Positions 51,505-61,541 of a stretch of 64,000 nucleotides of DNA are shown piece after piece. Origin of the DNA: JANOYJ01 sp963792485 (GTDB lineage: Bacteria > Pseudomonadota > Alphaproteobacteria > Rhizobiales > Rhizobiaceae). Location: contig CAWBWL010000010.1 of NCBI GenBank assembly GCA_963792485.1, forward strand, positions 1 through 64,000. The letters run 5' to 3'. A program made the position numbers and the translations under genes. Positions within the stretch are counted from its first letter, which is position 1. Every line of letters starts with the position of its first letter. The notes under the pieces are model-generated. The model was not told the origin of the DNA. It made no database searches and saw nothing but the letters and a program-made list of their open reading frames with translations.

Positions 51505-53355
51505 ATGGGTGAGAGCACCATTCGATTGACCATGGCCCAGGCTTTGGTGCGCTATCTTTGCAATCAATTCACGATGATCGACGGCAAGAAGGAGCCGCTT
51601 TTCGCCGGCGTTTTCGGCATATTCGGCCATGGCAACGTCACATGTCTGTCCGAGGCGCTGGAAGCGGTTCAGGACCAGCTGCCGACTTGGCGCGGCCAGA
51701 ATGAGCAATCGATGGCGCTTGCCGCAGTCGCGTTTGCCAAAGCCAAGCGCCGCCGCCAGATCATGGTCGCCACCTCCTCGATCGGTCCGGGCGCGACCAA
51801 TATGGTGACAGCTGCCGGGCTCGCCCACGCCAACCGGCTGCCCGTCTTGTTGATTGCCGGCGACACTTTTATGAACCGCCTGCCGGACCCGGTGCTGCAG
51901 CAGGTCGAGCATTACGGCAATCCGACAATCACCGTGAACGACGCATTCAAGCCAGTGGTGCGTTATTGGGACCGCATCGTGCATCCGGCGCAGATCATCC
52001 AGTCGCTGCCGCAGGCGATCGGCGCCATGCTCGATCCGGCCGATTGTGGCCCGGCCTTTATCGGTCTGCCGCAGGATACGCAGGAAATCGCTTTCGACTA
52101 CCCGCTTGCATTCTTCGAGCCCAACACATGGGCCGTCCCGCGCCCGCGTCCGGACAAGGCCAAGCTTGCGGAAGCCGTCGCGCTTCTGAAGACCGCGAAA
52201 AGGCCGCTGATCATTTCCGGCGGCGGCGTGCGCTATTCGCTGGCTGAGGAGAAGGTCGCCGAGTTTGCGTTGAAGCGCGGAATTCCGATGTCCGAAACCG
52301 TGGCAGGCAAAGGCGCGGTCACGCACAATCACCCGGCACATGCCGGACCTGTCGGCATTCTCGGCTCCACGTCAGCCAATGCGCTCGCCGCAGAGGCCGA
52401 TGTCATCCTTGCAATCGGCACGCGTCTGCAGGATTTCACCACCGGTTCATGGACGGCATTTTCGAAAGACGCACGCTTCATTTCGATAAACGCCGCCCGT
52501 CACGACGCGATGAAGCATCGCTCGGTTGCTGTCGTTGGCGATGCGCTGGAAACGGTGAGCGAACTAGACGCAGCGCTTGGCGACTGGAAAGCTCCGGCGG
52601 ACCTCATGAAAAAGTCGCAGGCGCTGTTTTCCGACTGGAACAAGCTGGTTGACTCTCATCAGGCCCCAACCAACGCGCTGGTCCCGACCTACGCGCACGT
52701 CGTCGCACTCATGAACAAGGCGGCCAAACCCAATGACACGCTGGTCGCCGCTGCGGGCGGGCCTCCCGGCGAAGTGCAGAAGGGATGGCGGGTCAAGGAC
52801 GCCAATACCTATGACTGCGAGTTCGGCTTCTCCTGCATGGGCTATGAACTTGCCGCCGGCTGGGGCCACGCCATGGCAAAGAATGGCGACGGCACGCCGA
52901 TGGTCATTCTCGGCGACGGCACTTACATGATGATGAACTCGGACATCTATTCCTCTGTTCTCACCGGCCACAAGTTTATCGCCGTTGTTTGCGACAATGG
53001 CGGTTATGCGGTCATCAACCGGCTGCAGAACTTCAAGGGTGTGCCGAGCTTCAACAATCTGATCAAGGATTGCCGCGTCAAGGAGGCGTTTCCGGTCGAC
53101 GTCGTCAAGCATGCCGAATCGATGGGCGCGCTGGCGCGCCATTGCGACAGTCTCGCAGATCTCGAAGCCGCGCTCGCCTGGGCGCAGACCACCGATCGCA
53201 CTACCATTCTCTACATCGTCACCGACGCCTATGCTTGGGTTCCGGGTGATGCGGACTGGGATGTCGGTGTACCCGAGGTCAGCAATCGCGAAAGCATCCA
53301 GAAAGCGCGGGCTTCGCAGGAAGCCATCCGCAAGAAGCAGCGCGTCGGAGTGTAA
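51505..53355 (+). CDS. iolD: 3D-(3,5/4)-trihydroxycyclohexane-1,2-dione hydrolase
   Basis: A 616-residue thiamine diphosphate enzyme of inositol breakdown that opens the ring of the diketo intermediate. N-terminal pyrimidine-binding domain: TMAQALVRYLCNQF, FGIFGHGNVTCLSEAL and the activating Glu in GQNEQSMALAAVAFAK near residue 67. The C-terminal cofactor domain has EFGFSCMGYELAAGWGHAMA and the metal motif GDGTYMMMNSDI near residue 470. ATG at 51505 follows GGGAG; the frame is open further upstream but without resemblance. iolE follows 5 bases after the stop. Confidence 0.95.
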   Translation: MGESTIRLTMAQALVRYLCNQFTMIDGKKEPLFAGVFGIFGHGNVTCLSEALEAVQDQLPTWRGQNEQSMALAAVAFAKAKRRRQIMVATSSIGPGATNMVTAAGLAHANRLPVLLIAGDTFMNRLPDPVLQQVEHYGNPTITVNDAFKPVVRYWDRIVHPAQIIQSLPQAIGAMLDPADCGPAFIGLPQDTQEIAFDYPLAFFEPNTWAVPRPRPDKAKLAEAVALLKTAKRPLIISGGGVRYSLAEEKVAEFALKRGIPMSETVAGKGAVTHNHPAHAGPVGILGSTSANALAAEADVILAIGTRLQDFTTGSWTAFSKDARFISINAARHDAMKHRSVAVVGDALETVSELDAALGDWKAPADLMKKSQALFSDWNKLVDSHQAPTNALVPTYAHVVALMNKAAKPNDTLVAAAGGPPGEVQKGWRVKDANTYDCEFGFSCMGYELAAGWGHAMAKNGDGTPMVILGDGTYMMMNSDIYSSVLTGHKFIAVVCDNGGYAVINRLQNFKGVPSFNNLIKDCRVKEAFPVDVVKHAESMGALARHCDSLADLEAALAWAQTTDRTTILYIVTDAYAWVPGDADWDVGVPEVSNRESIQKARASQEAIRKKQRVGV

Positions 53356-53360
53356 TCAAT

Positions 53361-54263
53361 ATGGCCAAGCTCAAAGCCAAACTCGGCATGTCGCCCATCG
53401 CCTGGTGGAACGACGATCTCGTTGAACTCTCCGATGATGTGTCCTTGGAAGAGTGCCTGCGCCAGTCGCGCAGCGCTGGTTTCACCGGCATGGAGCAGGG
53501 CCGGCGTTTTCCCTCGTCCGCCGCGGAAATGCTGCCGATCCTAAAGGCCGCCGATGTGACGCTGTGCGGCGGCTGGTTTTCGGGGCTCCTTGCCGATGGC
53601 GAGCTTGCCGCCGACAAGGACCGCATCAAGCCGATGATCGAGCTTTTCAAGGCGGTTGACGCGCCCTGCATCGTTTACGGCGAGACGGCAGGCACTATCC
53701 AGGGCGACCGCTCGAAGCCGCTTGCTTCCAAGCGCAAATTCTCCGCAGACCAGTTCAAGGCCTATGGGCGCAAGCTCTCCGAATTTGCCGATTGGTGCGC
53801 AGGCGAGGGCATGCCGCTGTCCTTCCATCACCACATGGGCACCGTGGTCGAAACCGAGCAGGAGCTGGACCTCTTGATGGAGCACTCCAGCATTCCGCTC
53901 TTGCTCGATGCCGGGCATCTTGCCTTCGCTGGCGGAGATGTCTTGCGCGCTATCGACAACCACCACAAGCGCATCACCCATGTTCACACCAAGGATGTGC
54001 GCATGGATGTGATCAACAAACTTGACCGCACCAAGCAGTCCTTCCTCGATGCCGTCGCGCTTGGCGCGTTCACGGTACCAGGTGACGGCTCGCTCGATTT
54101 CGAAGCCATCGTCAAGCGCCTTGCATCCTACGGCTATGAAGGCTGGTTCGTCGTCGAAGCCGAGCAGGACCCGGTCAAGGCACCGCCGCTCAAAATGGCG
54201 CAGATCGGCCACAAGGAACTGATGCGGGTCATGACGGCGGCAGGCTATGAGGTCGTGAAGTAG
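53361..54263 (+). CDS. iolE: Myo-inosose-2 dehydratase
   Basis: A 300-residue TIM-barrel dehydratase that converts scyllo-inosose to the trihydroxycyclohexanedione cleaved by IolD. Family landmarks are KLGMSPIAWWNDDL at the start, SAGFTGMEQGRRFP, PLSFHHHMGTVVETEQELDLLM over residues 153-174, LLLDAGHLAFAGGD, ITHVHTKDVR and GWFVVEAEQDPVKAPP. The Glu, Asp and His of these segments bind the metal. It forms an operon with iolD. The genes iolB, iolC, iolG and iolA are not seen in this window. Confidence 0.95.
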   Translation: MAKLKAKLGMSPIAWWNDDLVELSDDVSLEECLRQSRSAGFTGMEQGRRFPSSAAEMLPILKAADVTLCGGWFSGLLADGELAADKDRIKPMIELFKAVDAPCIVYGETAGTIQGDRSKPLASKRKFSADQFKAYGRKLSEFADWCAGEGMPLSFHHHMGTVVETEQELDLLMEHSSIPLLLDAGHLAFAGGDVLRAIDNHHKRITHVHTKDVRMDVINKLDRTKQSFLDAVALGAFTVPGDGSLDFEAIVKRLASYGYEGWFVVEAEQDPVKAPPLKMAQIGHKELMRVMTAAGYEVVK

Positions 54264-54344
54264 GGATAAGCCGCGCGCTTTGTGGACTTTGATACTTTGA
54301 CAAAATACCGGGCGGGCTTGTATCTCCTCTCGCGGGAGAAATTT

Positions 54345-55659
54345 ATGCCTCAGCCAATCGTCAAAGTGTTTGTCTTGGCATTCCTGGTCTGCTTTGCCGG
54401 ATTGAGCGCCGCCGCCGAGCCGCGCGCGGCCGCCGAAGTCTTGCGGACTTGGCACAAATTCGCGCTTGAGCTGACACGCCACACCGCAACCTATTCGCCC
54501 CCCGTCGCCAGCCGCACCTTCGCCTATCTCGGGATCACCGGTTTTGAAGCAGCCGCGTCAGGCGCGCCGCAGCTCAAATCATTGGCCGGCCAGTTGAACG
54601 GACTTTCCCCGACGCCGGAGCGCGAGGCAGGCAAGGCTTATGACGAGGGCGTTGTCGTCAATGCCGCGCTCGCCGCCGCTGTTTCGGAACTCTTCAACAA
54701 CACCGGTCCAACCGGCCAGCGCGCCTTGCAGCGGCTCACTGAGAAGCTCACCGCCGAAGTTTCGGCGGACATTCCGGTAGACATGGTCGAGCGCAGCGAA
54801 ATCCACGGCAGGGCTGTCGCGGCGCATATTCTCGCCTGGGCCAGGCAAGATGGCGGCGCTGAAGTCGCCAATATGGGCTTTCCTGCCGAATACACATCTA
54901 AACGAGGGTCCGGCCTTCTGGACGCCGACAAATCTCATCCGCCAGCAGCAGACGCCGCTCCTGCCCGGCTGGGGCAAGAACCGGGCTTTCGCCATGCCGG
55001 ACGGCGCGTCCTGCCCGCTGCCCGCCCCTCCGGCCTATAGCGAGGACAAGAATTCGGAATTTTACAAAGAGGCGCTTGAAGTTTTTGAGACCAAGAAGAA
55101 CCTGACCGACGAGCAGCGCGCCATCGCTCGCTTCTGGTCCGATGATCCCATGCTGTCGCCAACGCCGCCCGGACACTGGATGTCCATCGCGCTGCAAATC
55201 CTTGACAAGGACAAAGCCAATCTTGAGGAAAGCGCCGACCTGCTCGCCCGGCTCGGCATCAGTCTCGCGGACGCCTTCATCGGCTGCTGGCACACCAAGT
55301 TTGAATATGATCTCTTGCGCCCGGTCACCTATATCCGGCGCACCATGGACCCCAAATGGGAATCCATTTTGAACACTCCGCCCTTCCCCGAATACCCAAG
55401 CGGCCACTCGACCCAGTCGGCTGCCGCCGCCGAAGTGCTGACCGCTTTTTATGGCGAGAACTTCGCCTTTGAAGACGCGACCCATGTGAAGGACAAATTG
55501 AAACCCCGCCGGTTTGCCAGCTTCCGCGCAGCTGCCGAGGAGGCGGGCATTTCCCGGCTCTATGGCGGCATCCATTTCCGCGCCGCCATTGAACGCGGAC
55601 TTGAACAGGGCCGCTGCATCGGGGCTTATGCCAACAAGCTCAAGACCCGGCAGCGATGA
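54345..55659 (+). pseudogene. Vanadium-dependent haloperoxidase / PAP2-type phosphatase, single frameshift
   Basis: A Sec signal (VKVFVLAFLVCFAGLSAAAE) begins a protein that changes frame once, near 54890, and then continues as LNEGPAFWTPTNLIRQQQTP to a normal C-terminus. The active-site elements of the vanadium haloperoxidase/PAP2 superfamily are in the second part: YDLLRPVTYIR, PFPEYPSGHSTQSAAAAEVL and RLYGGIHFRAAIERG with the vanadate- or phosphate-ligating His. Joined, the protein would be about 437 residues. ATG at 54345 has a GGGAG site. The CRTAC1 gene overlaps its end by 4 bases, a pairing known for exported haloperoxidase-like proteins. Sequence error or recent inactivation. Confidence 0.8.
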
Positions 55660-57269
55660 TGCGGCCCAGGTTTTTCGTTCATGTGATCGCGTGCCTCAGT
55701 CTGGCCTGCCCGTCTTTCGCGCAAAGCCCGTCTCCCGTGACGCCGCGCTTCGTTGAGGAGACGGCAGGTTCCGGCATCTCCAGCGTCTACAAAGGCGAGT
55801 GGCAATATATGGTCGGCGGCGGCGCGGCCTCGTTTGACTGCAATGAAGACGGCTATCCCGATCTGCTTCTGGCGGGCGGCGAAGCGAAGTCGAAGTTCTA
55901 CCGCAACATCAGCAAACAAGGCGGCGCGCTGAAATTTGCCGAAGAGCAAAGCGGCCTCGAGCTCGACACCATGACAGGCGCCTATCCGCTCGACATCGAC
56001 GGCGACGGACTCGTTGACATCGTCACGCTCCGGGTCGGCGAAAACGTTGTGATGCGGGGCAAGGGCGCCTGCAAATTCGAGCGCGCCAATGAGGCGTGGG
56101 GCTTTGACGGCGGCGATGGCTGGTCCACCTCCTTTGCCGCGACCTGGGAGCGCGGACTAAATTGGCCGACGCTTGCTTTTGGCAATTACATAGACCGCAA
56201 GGAAGAATTCTCCCCCTGGGGCTCCTGCACCGATAATTATCTCTTGAGACCGGGCACAGGCGGCGGCAAGTTTGCCGCGCCATTGCCGCTGACCCCGAGC
56301 TTCTGCCCGCTCTCCATGCTGTTCACCGACTGGAACCGCTCCGGTGCGCCTTCGCTGCGCGTCTCCAATGACCGCGAATATTATGAGGGCGGGCAGGAGC
56401 AGCTCTGGAAAATCGAGCCGGGCGCGGCGCCTGTCCTCTACACCGCCGTCGATGGCTGGAAGCCGCTGCGCATCTGGGGCATGGGCATTGCCAGCGCTGA
56501 CGTGAACGGCGATGGCTACCCGGACTATTTCCTCACCAGCATGGCTGACAACAAACTGCAGACTTTGTCGGCGCTTCCTGCAGACGGCAAAGCGCGTCCT
56601 GACTTTGCTGACATCGCCTTCAAGCGCGGCGTCACCGCGCACCGGCCCTATCAGGGCGATGATCTGCGCCCAAGCACTGGGTGGCACACGCAGTTCGAGG
56701 ACGTGAACAATGACGGCTTGGCCGATCTTTTCATCGCCAAGGGCAATGTCGCGGAGATGGAGGACTTCGCCATGAAGGACCCGAACAATCTCCTGATCCA
56801 GGGCGCTGACGGCAAGTTCATTGAAATGGGCGGCGCGGCTGGCGTCGACAGCGTCGCCAATTCACGCGGCGCGGCGCTTGCTGATTTCAACCTCGACGGC
56901 CTTATCGATCTCGTCGTTGTCAACCGCAACCAAGATGCGCAGGTCTGGCGTAATGTCTCGAAAGGCGCGGGCAGTTTCGTCAGCGTGAGGTTAAAGCAGG
57001 ACGGCCCAAATGGTGATGCCATCGGCGCATGGATTGAGTTGAAGACCGGCGACAAGATTGCCTACCGGGAAGTCACCTCCGGCGGCGGTCACGCAGGCGG
57101 CTCTCTTGGCTGGCTGCATTTTGGCGTGGGAACTTCCATCCAGGCAGAGATGCGCGTCACATGGCCGGATGGATCAAAGGGTGATTGGGAAACGCTGAAG
57201 GCAGGCGCGTTCCATCTCGCCGAACGCGGAAAATCCGCATCTATCTGGACTCCATCCGGTAACCAATAA
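55656..57269 (+). CDS. CRTAC1 family FG-GAP/ASPIC-UnbV exported protein
   Basis: A 537-residue protein with a Sec signal (VHVIACLSLACPSFAQ). The body is a beta-propeller of FG-GAP-type repeats with calcium-binding loops: DCNEDGYPDLLLAGG, DIDGDGLVDIVTLR, DVNGDGYPDYFLTS, DVNNDGLADLFIAKG and DFNLDGLIDLVVVNR. It ends with an ASPIC/UnbV domain (YREVTSGGGHAGGSLGWLHFGVG, then MRVTWPDGSKGDWE). Such proteins are periplasmic or secreted and their role is poorly known. The start codon overlaps the stop of the haloperoxidase-like gene, so the two form one unit. Confidence 0.88.
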   Translation: MMRPRFFVHVIACLSLACPSFAQSPSPVTPRFVEETAGSGISSVYKGEWQYMVGGGAASFDCNEDGYPDLLLAGGEAKSKFYRNISKQGGALKFAEEQSGLELDTMTGAYPLDIDGDGLVDIVTLRVGENVVMRGKGACKFERANEAWGFDGGDGWSTSFAATWERGLNWPTLAFGNYIDRKEEFSPWGSCTDNYLLRPGTGGGKFAAPLPLTPSFCPLSMLFTDWNRSGAPSLRVSNDREYYEGGQEQLWKIEPGAAPVLYTAVDGWKPLRIWGMGIASADVNGDGYPDYFLTSMADNKLQTLSALPADGKARPDFADIAFKRGVTAHRPYQGDDLRPSTGWHTQFEDVNNDGLADLFIAKGNVAEMEDFAMKDPNNLLIQGADGKFIEMGGAAGVDSVANSRGAALADFNLDGLIDLVVVNRNQDAQVWRNVSKGAGSFVSVRLKQDGPNGDAIGAWIELKTGDKIAYREVTSGGGHAGGSLGWLHFGVGTSIQAEMRVTWPDGSKGDWETLKAGAFHLAERGKSASIWTPSGNQ

Positions 57270-57369
57270 TACCACGCCTTGCGACACATGATTGCAAAGC
57301 GGGTCGCGAATTCCTACGTCCCGGTCACGCGGCGAATCTTAAGCCGCCTGATTCGCGGGGGTTATCGCC

Positions 57370-58311
57370 ATGCAAGGCTTTGATATCGTCATTCCTATCC
57401 TGATTGTGCTCGTGCTGCTCATCCTGTTCGCCGGCGTAAAGACGGTACCGCAGGGCTATAATTTCACCGTGGAGCGCTTCGGCCGGTTCACCAAGACTTT
57501 GACGCCGGGCCTTAATCTCATCGTCCCGTTCGTCGACCGCATCGGCGCCAAGCTCAACATGATGGAGCAGGTTCTGGACGTTCCAACGCAGGAGGTTATC
57601 ACCAAGGATAACGCATCTGTCTCGGTTGACGGCGTCGCCTTCTACACCGTCCTGAACGCTGCGCAGGCCGCCTATCAGGTGTCCAATCTGCAGAACGCCA
57701 TCCTCAATCTCACCATGACAAACATCCGGACCGTCATGGGCTCGATGGATCTTGACGAGCTCCTTTCCAACCGCGACGCGATCAATGACCGGCTCCTGCA
57801 TGTGGTTGACGTCGCTGCCAACACATGGGGAATCAAGATGACCCGTGTCGAGATCAAGGACATCAACCCGCCCAAGGACCTCGTTGAATCCATGGGCCGC
57901 CAGATGAAGGCCGAGCGCGACAAGCGTGCGCAGATTCTGGAAGCGGAAGGTTTGAAGCAGGCGCAGGTTCTGGAGGCGGAAGGCCGCAAGGAAGCCGCAT
58001 TCCGCGACGCTGAGGCGCGCGAGCGCTCGGCTGAAGCTGAAGCCAAGGCAACGCAAGTCGTTTCCGACGCCATCGCCAAGGGTGACGTGCAGGCGCTCAA
58101 CTATTTCGTCGCGCTGAAATACACCGAAGCCATGGCCAAAATCGGCACGGCCACCAACAGCAAAATCGTGCTGATGCCAATGGAAGCGTCTGCGCTGGTC
58201 GGCTCGCTCGGCGGCATCGGCGCGCTTGCGCAAGAGGTGTTCGGGGCGGGATCGCCGTCACTGGCCGCCCAGCCCGGCCGCACCCGCATTCCGCCGACCG
58301 GCAAGTCCTGA
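57370..58311 (+). CDS. qmcA: SPFH domain protein, QmcA/paraslipin family
   Basis: A 313-residue stomatin-like membrane protein: an N-terminal helix (IVIPILIVLVLLILFAGV), the SPFH/Band 7 domain (VPQGYNFTVERFGRFTKTLTPGLNLIVPFVDRI across residues 26-58, and WGIKMTRVEIKDINPP near 155), then an Ala/Glu-rich coiled coil (RQMKAERDKRAQILEAEG). QmcA-type proteins form large oligomers in the inner membrane and usually pair with an NfeD protein. That partner follows 15 bases after the stop here. Confidence 0.93.
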   Translation: MQGFDIVIPILIVLVLLILFAGVKTVPQGYNFTVERFGRFTKTLTPGLNLIVPFVDRIGAKLNMMEQVLDVPTQEVITKDNASVSVDGVAFYTVLNAAQAAYQVSNLQNAILNLTMTNIRTVMGSMDLDELLSNRDAINDRLLHVVDVAANTWGIKMTRVEIKDINPPKDLVESMGRQMKAERDKRAQILEAEGLKQAQVLEAEGRKEAAFRDAEARERSAEAEAKATQVVSDAIAKGDVQALNYFVALKYTEAMAKIGTATNSKIVLMPMEASALVGSLGGIGALAQEVFGAGSPSLAAQPGRTRIPPTGKS

Positions 58312-58326
58312 TCCAGGAGGTCTGAA

Positions 58327-58785
58327 GTGATTGAATCAGTCATTATGGAGCTTGGCTCGTGGAATTGGATGGCGCTCGGACTTGTGCTGCTGGCGCTGGA
58401 GATCGTCGTTCCCGGCATTTTTCTGCTGTGGATCGGCATCGCCGCCATCATTGTTGGCACGCTTGCCTTGATGATCGGACCCTCAAGCTTCTGGTCCTGG
58501 GAGATGCAAATCCTGCTCTTCCTCGTCCTGTCGCTCGTGTCCGCCTATATCGGCAAACGTGTCATGGCCAATGGCAATGACGTCAGCGATCAGCCTCTGC
58601 TCAACCAATTGGGCGAGCAGCTTGTCGGCCGCACGGCGACGCTTGCCGAACCCATCGCCGAGGGCCGCGGGCGCATCCGGCTCGGCGACACCCAATGGCG
58701 CGTAACAGGCCCGGACCTGCCGGCTGGCACGAAGGTGAAGGTCGTGTCGTCGAGCGGCACGGAGCTTGGGGTGGAGGCGGTTTAA
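58327..58785 (+). CDS. NfeD family membrane protein
   Basis: A 152-residue protein with two or three membrane helices (WMALGLVLLALEIVVPGIFLLWIGIAAII over residues 15-43, and MQILLFLVLSLVSAYIG) and a C-terminal OB-fold domain (GEQLVGRTATLAEPIAEGRGRIRLGDTQWRVTGPD). This is the short NfeD1b type (YbbK-like). It partners the QmcA protein encoded just upstream; the start is the GTG at 58327, after an AGGAGG site. It overlaps the convergent kdsD gene by 4 bases. Confidence 0.92.
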   Translation: MIESVIMELGSWNWMALGLVLLALEIVVPGIFLLWIGIAAIIVGTLALMIGPSSFWSWEMQILLFLVLSLVSAYIGKRVMANGNDVSDQPLLNQLGEQLVGRTATLAEPIAEGRGRIRLGDTQWRVTGPDLPAGTKVKVVSSSGTELGVEAV

Positions 58786-59765
58786 GCCGCGCCCACACGC
58801 AGCAGATCATGAAGATGGACAATGCCGGCTGGCCGTCCATCTTCAACGATCATCAAGGCGGTAATTTTCGACGAATTCACCAGATCAAGCGCCTTGGCAA
58901 CAAGCGTGTCGGCTGCAACTGTCTTCGGGTTTTTCGTCATCACATCGTCCACCTGCATGGACAAGAGATCCTTGCCGATATGGCGGCGCAGATCGCCATC
59001 GGTGATGATCCCTGCAAGCCGCCCGTCATCGCGGGTTATGCCGACACAGCCGAACCCCTTGGACGAAATCTCAAGTATGGCATCGCCCATCCGTGTGCCG
59101 CTCGCCACCAGCGGGATGCGCTCGCCTTTGTGCATGACCTCGCCAATATGGGTCAGCGCCGCACCGAGCGTTCCTCCCGGATGAAACTGGTGAAAATCAC
59201 CTGCCGTGAAGCCGCGCGCCTCCAGAAGCGCAATCGCCAGAGCGTCTCCTATGGCCAGCTGCATCATGGTGGACGTTGTCGGCGCAAGGCCGTGCGGGCA
59301 GGCTTCAACCGCCTTCGGCAGCCGCAGCACAACATCCGCCTCCCGCGCCAGCGTCGATTTTTCGCCTGATGTGATGGCAATCAGCGGAATGCGGTAGCGC
59401 CTTGAGTAAGACACTATCCCCTTGAGCTCCGCCGTCTCCCCCGACCAGGACATTGAAATGATCACGTCGTCCTTGGCAATCATGCCAAGATCACCATGAT
59501 TGGCTTCCGCAGGATGCACAAAGAATGAAGGCGTTCCAGTGGATGCGAGGGTCGCGGCAAGTTTTGAACCGATGTGGCCGCTCTTGCCCACACCCGTAAC
59601 GATGACACGCCCGGTAATTCCATCCATGATGCGCACGGCTTCGGCGAAGGGTTCTGAAAGACCATCCTCGAGCGCGGCAGCGACGGCGCTCAACCCGCCC
59701 TGAAACGCACGTAAGGTGCGAAGCGCTGAAGCGGTCGCTATTTGGTCTGATTTCGTGTCCTTCAT
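58782..59765 (-). CDS. kdsD: D-arabinose 5-phosphate isomerase (KpsF/GutQ family)
   Basis: A 327-residue enzyme with an N-terminal SIS domain (GRVIVTGVGKSGHIGSKLAATLASTG over residues 50-75, HPAEANHGDLGMI, and SMSWSGETAELKGI) and two C-terminal CBS domains (from about residue 205, VASGTRMGDAILEISSKGFG and MTKNPKTVAADTLVAKAL). It converts ribulose 5-phosphate to arabinose 5-phosphate, the first step to Kdo for lipopolysaccharide. GutQ or KpsF paralogues have the same layout, so kdsD is the functional but not the only possible name. Confidence 0.93.
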   Translation of the reverse strand: MKDTKSDQIATASALRTLRAFQGGLSAVAAALEDGLSEPFAEAVRIMDGITGRVIVTGVGKSGHIGSKLAATLASTGTPSFFVHPAEANHGDLGMIAKDDVIISMSWSGETAELKGIVSYSRRYRIPLIAITSGEKSTLAREADVVLRLPKAVEACPHGLAPTTSTMMQLAIGDALAIALLEARGFTAGDFHQFHPGGTLGAALTHIGEVMHKGERIPLVASGTRMGDAILEISSKGFGCVGITRDDGRLAGIITDGDLRRHIGKDLLSMQVDDVMTKNPKTVAADTLVAKALDLVNSSKITALMIVEDGRPAGIVHLHDLLRVGAA

Positions 59766-59887
59766 CTGTCCGACCTAGCCGCTTCGATTATTTCTGTCCA
59801 ATCGGATTTTGGCAAAGTCCCGCCAAGCGGCTGAATTCTAAAGAAATCATTAACCCAGTTCCTTTAGGTTTCATTCACCATAAAGGG

Positions 59888-61540
59888 ATGCGAATGGCTG
59901 CAGGCTGGCGGCAGATTACTGGAATGAAGTTTCGACGCATGGCGATCCTCGCTTGCGGCGCGTCTTTCATCGTGTTCGCTTTGCCCGCATTTTCCCAGGA
60001 AGCCGGCCTTCGTGGCACGGTCAATGAACGGGGCCTGCCCGAGACCGATCCGCTGAAGAAGAAGATCAAGAAGCCAAAGGCGCAGCCCAACGCGCCGCTG
60101 CCCGCCTATCGGCCGGAAACGGCCAGCAATCTGCCGGAAGAGACTGATCCGCTTGCCGCGGCGTCCGTTGACGGCCAAGCGCCTGGCGACCCGGGCGCAG
60201 ACTTTGTGCCGATTGAGCCGGCGGGCGCAAATGCGGATGTAACGGCGTCGACTGAACGCGATGATACGGTTCTGCCGTCGGAAGTGCCGGTGCCGGGACG
60301 CGCCGGGGCAAGGCCTGAGGATGAGGACCCGGACCCCGTTGCCCGGGCCGAACGCGACAATATCCGTGAGCCTGCCATTGACGGACGCCCCAGGACACCC
60401 GAGTCCGATCCCTATGCCGCGCCCGGCATTTCCGCAGGCGCCTTTACCGTCAGGCCAACGCTTGAAACCGGCATCCGCTGGACCAGCAACAGCGATTCGT
60501 CCGCCAATGGCAAAGCCGCATTCCTGTCCGAAACAAATCTGCGGCTTCGGGCGGAGTCGAACTGGTCACGCCATGATCTCAATCTCGAAGCGACAGGCTC
60601 TTGGCTGAAGTCGATATCCGGTGCGGAGACCGATGATCCAGAGGCCGGCCTAGCCGCTGACTTCGAGATTGATGTTTCCGAAGGCACTGCGCTCACCGGC
60701 GCGCTTGGCTGGAGACATTCGGTGGAATCCGCGTCCGCACCTGCGACAGTTGTTGGAGCGCTGTCGCAGCCGACATTGGATTTCTTGACGGGATCGCTGG
60801 GTGCCTCGCATGATCTCGGCCTGATCGGCATCCGCGCACGTTTGAACGCTGAGCGTTCATCCTATGGCGAGGCAACCGACGCCGCCGGCGCAGCGGTCTC
60901 CCAGGAGGACCGTAACAACACCTATGCGGGTCTCACACTGCGCGCGAGCTACGATATTTCGCCCGCCCTCTCTCCGTTTGTGGAAGGCGAGATTGGCCGC
61001 CGTTTCTATGACAATGCGACCGACAGTTTCGGTCTTGAGCGCGCCGCCACGCGCCTTGCCATCCGCACGGGTGTTGAGGCCGATTTCAGCGAGAAGCTGC
61101 GCGGCGATCTTGCCATTGGTTATCTTGTTGAAAATATCGACGATCCGGCCCTTGAAGACATTTCCGGCCTTTCGCTTGCCGGCACCATGAACTGGTCGCC
61201 CATGCGCGGCACCAATGTTGCGCTGACTGCCTCCACCACGGTTGAGGGCGCATCGACCGCGACAAGCGCGGGCTCGCTGCTGCATGGTCTCAGCCTGGCC
61301 ATGACCAAGCGCGTGCGTGAAAACCTTGATCTGACCGCAAATGCCGGCGTGCGCCTGCGCGATTATTCCGGACCCAATCCGAACGAACTTACATTCTCTG
61401 CAGGCGCCGGATTCACTTACTGGTTCAACCGCTACATCGGTCTGAATTCTCGCGTGGCGCATGAGACCGTCACGTCAACAGATCCGACGCGCGAGTCGCA
61501 GACCAATTCCGTCTTTGTCGGAATGACCTTCCGCCGGTAG
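59888..61540 (+). CDS. Outer-membrane beta-barrel protein (putative porin-2 type)
   Basis: A protein of up to 550 residues. A Sec signal (FRRMAILACGASFIVFALPA) ends near residue 37. A disordered Pro/Asp-rich region follows to about residue 175 (GARPEDEDPDPVARAERDN), then repeated amphipathic strands begin at FTVRPTLETGIRWTSNSDSS and run to the C-terminus, which ends in Arg-Arg after VGMTF. This matches the BBP2_2 group of alphaproteobacterial outer-membrane proteins of unknown function. Starts at 59888, 59894 (AAAGGG site) or 59924 are all possible; the signal peptide begins at 59924. It converges with galU one base apart. Confidence 0.78.
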   Translation: MRMAAGWRQITGMKFRRMAILACGASFIVFALPAFSQEAGLRGTVNERGLPETDPLKKKIKKPKAQPNAPLPAYRPETASNLPEETDPLAAASVDGQAPGDPGADFVPIEPAGANADVTASTERDDTVLPSEVPVPGRAGARPEDEDPDPVARAERDNIREPAIDGRPRTPESDPYAAPGISAGAFTVRPTLETGIRWTSNSDSSANGKAAFLSETNLRLRAESNWSRHDLNLEATGSWLKSISGAETDDPEAGLAADFEIDVSEGTALTGALGWRHSVESASAPATVVGALSQPTLDFLTGSLGASHDLGLIGIRARLNAERSSYGEATDAAGAAVSQEDRNNTYAGLTLRASYDISPALSPFVEGEIGRRFYDNATDSFGLERAATRLAIRTGVEADFSEKLRGDLAIGYLVENIDDPALEDISGLSLAGTMNWSPMRGTNVALTASTTVEGASTATSAGSLLHGLSLAMTKRVRENLDLTANAGVRLRDYSGPNPNELTFSAGAGFTYWFNRYIGLNSRVAHETVTSTDPTRESQTNSVFVGMTFRR

Positions 61541-61541
61541 C

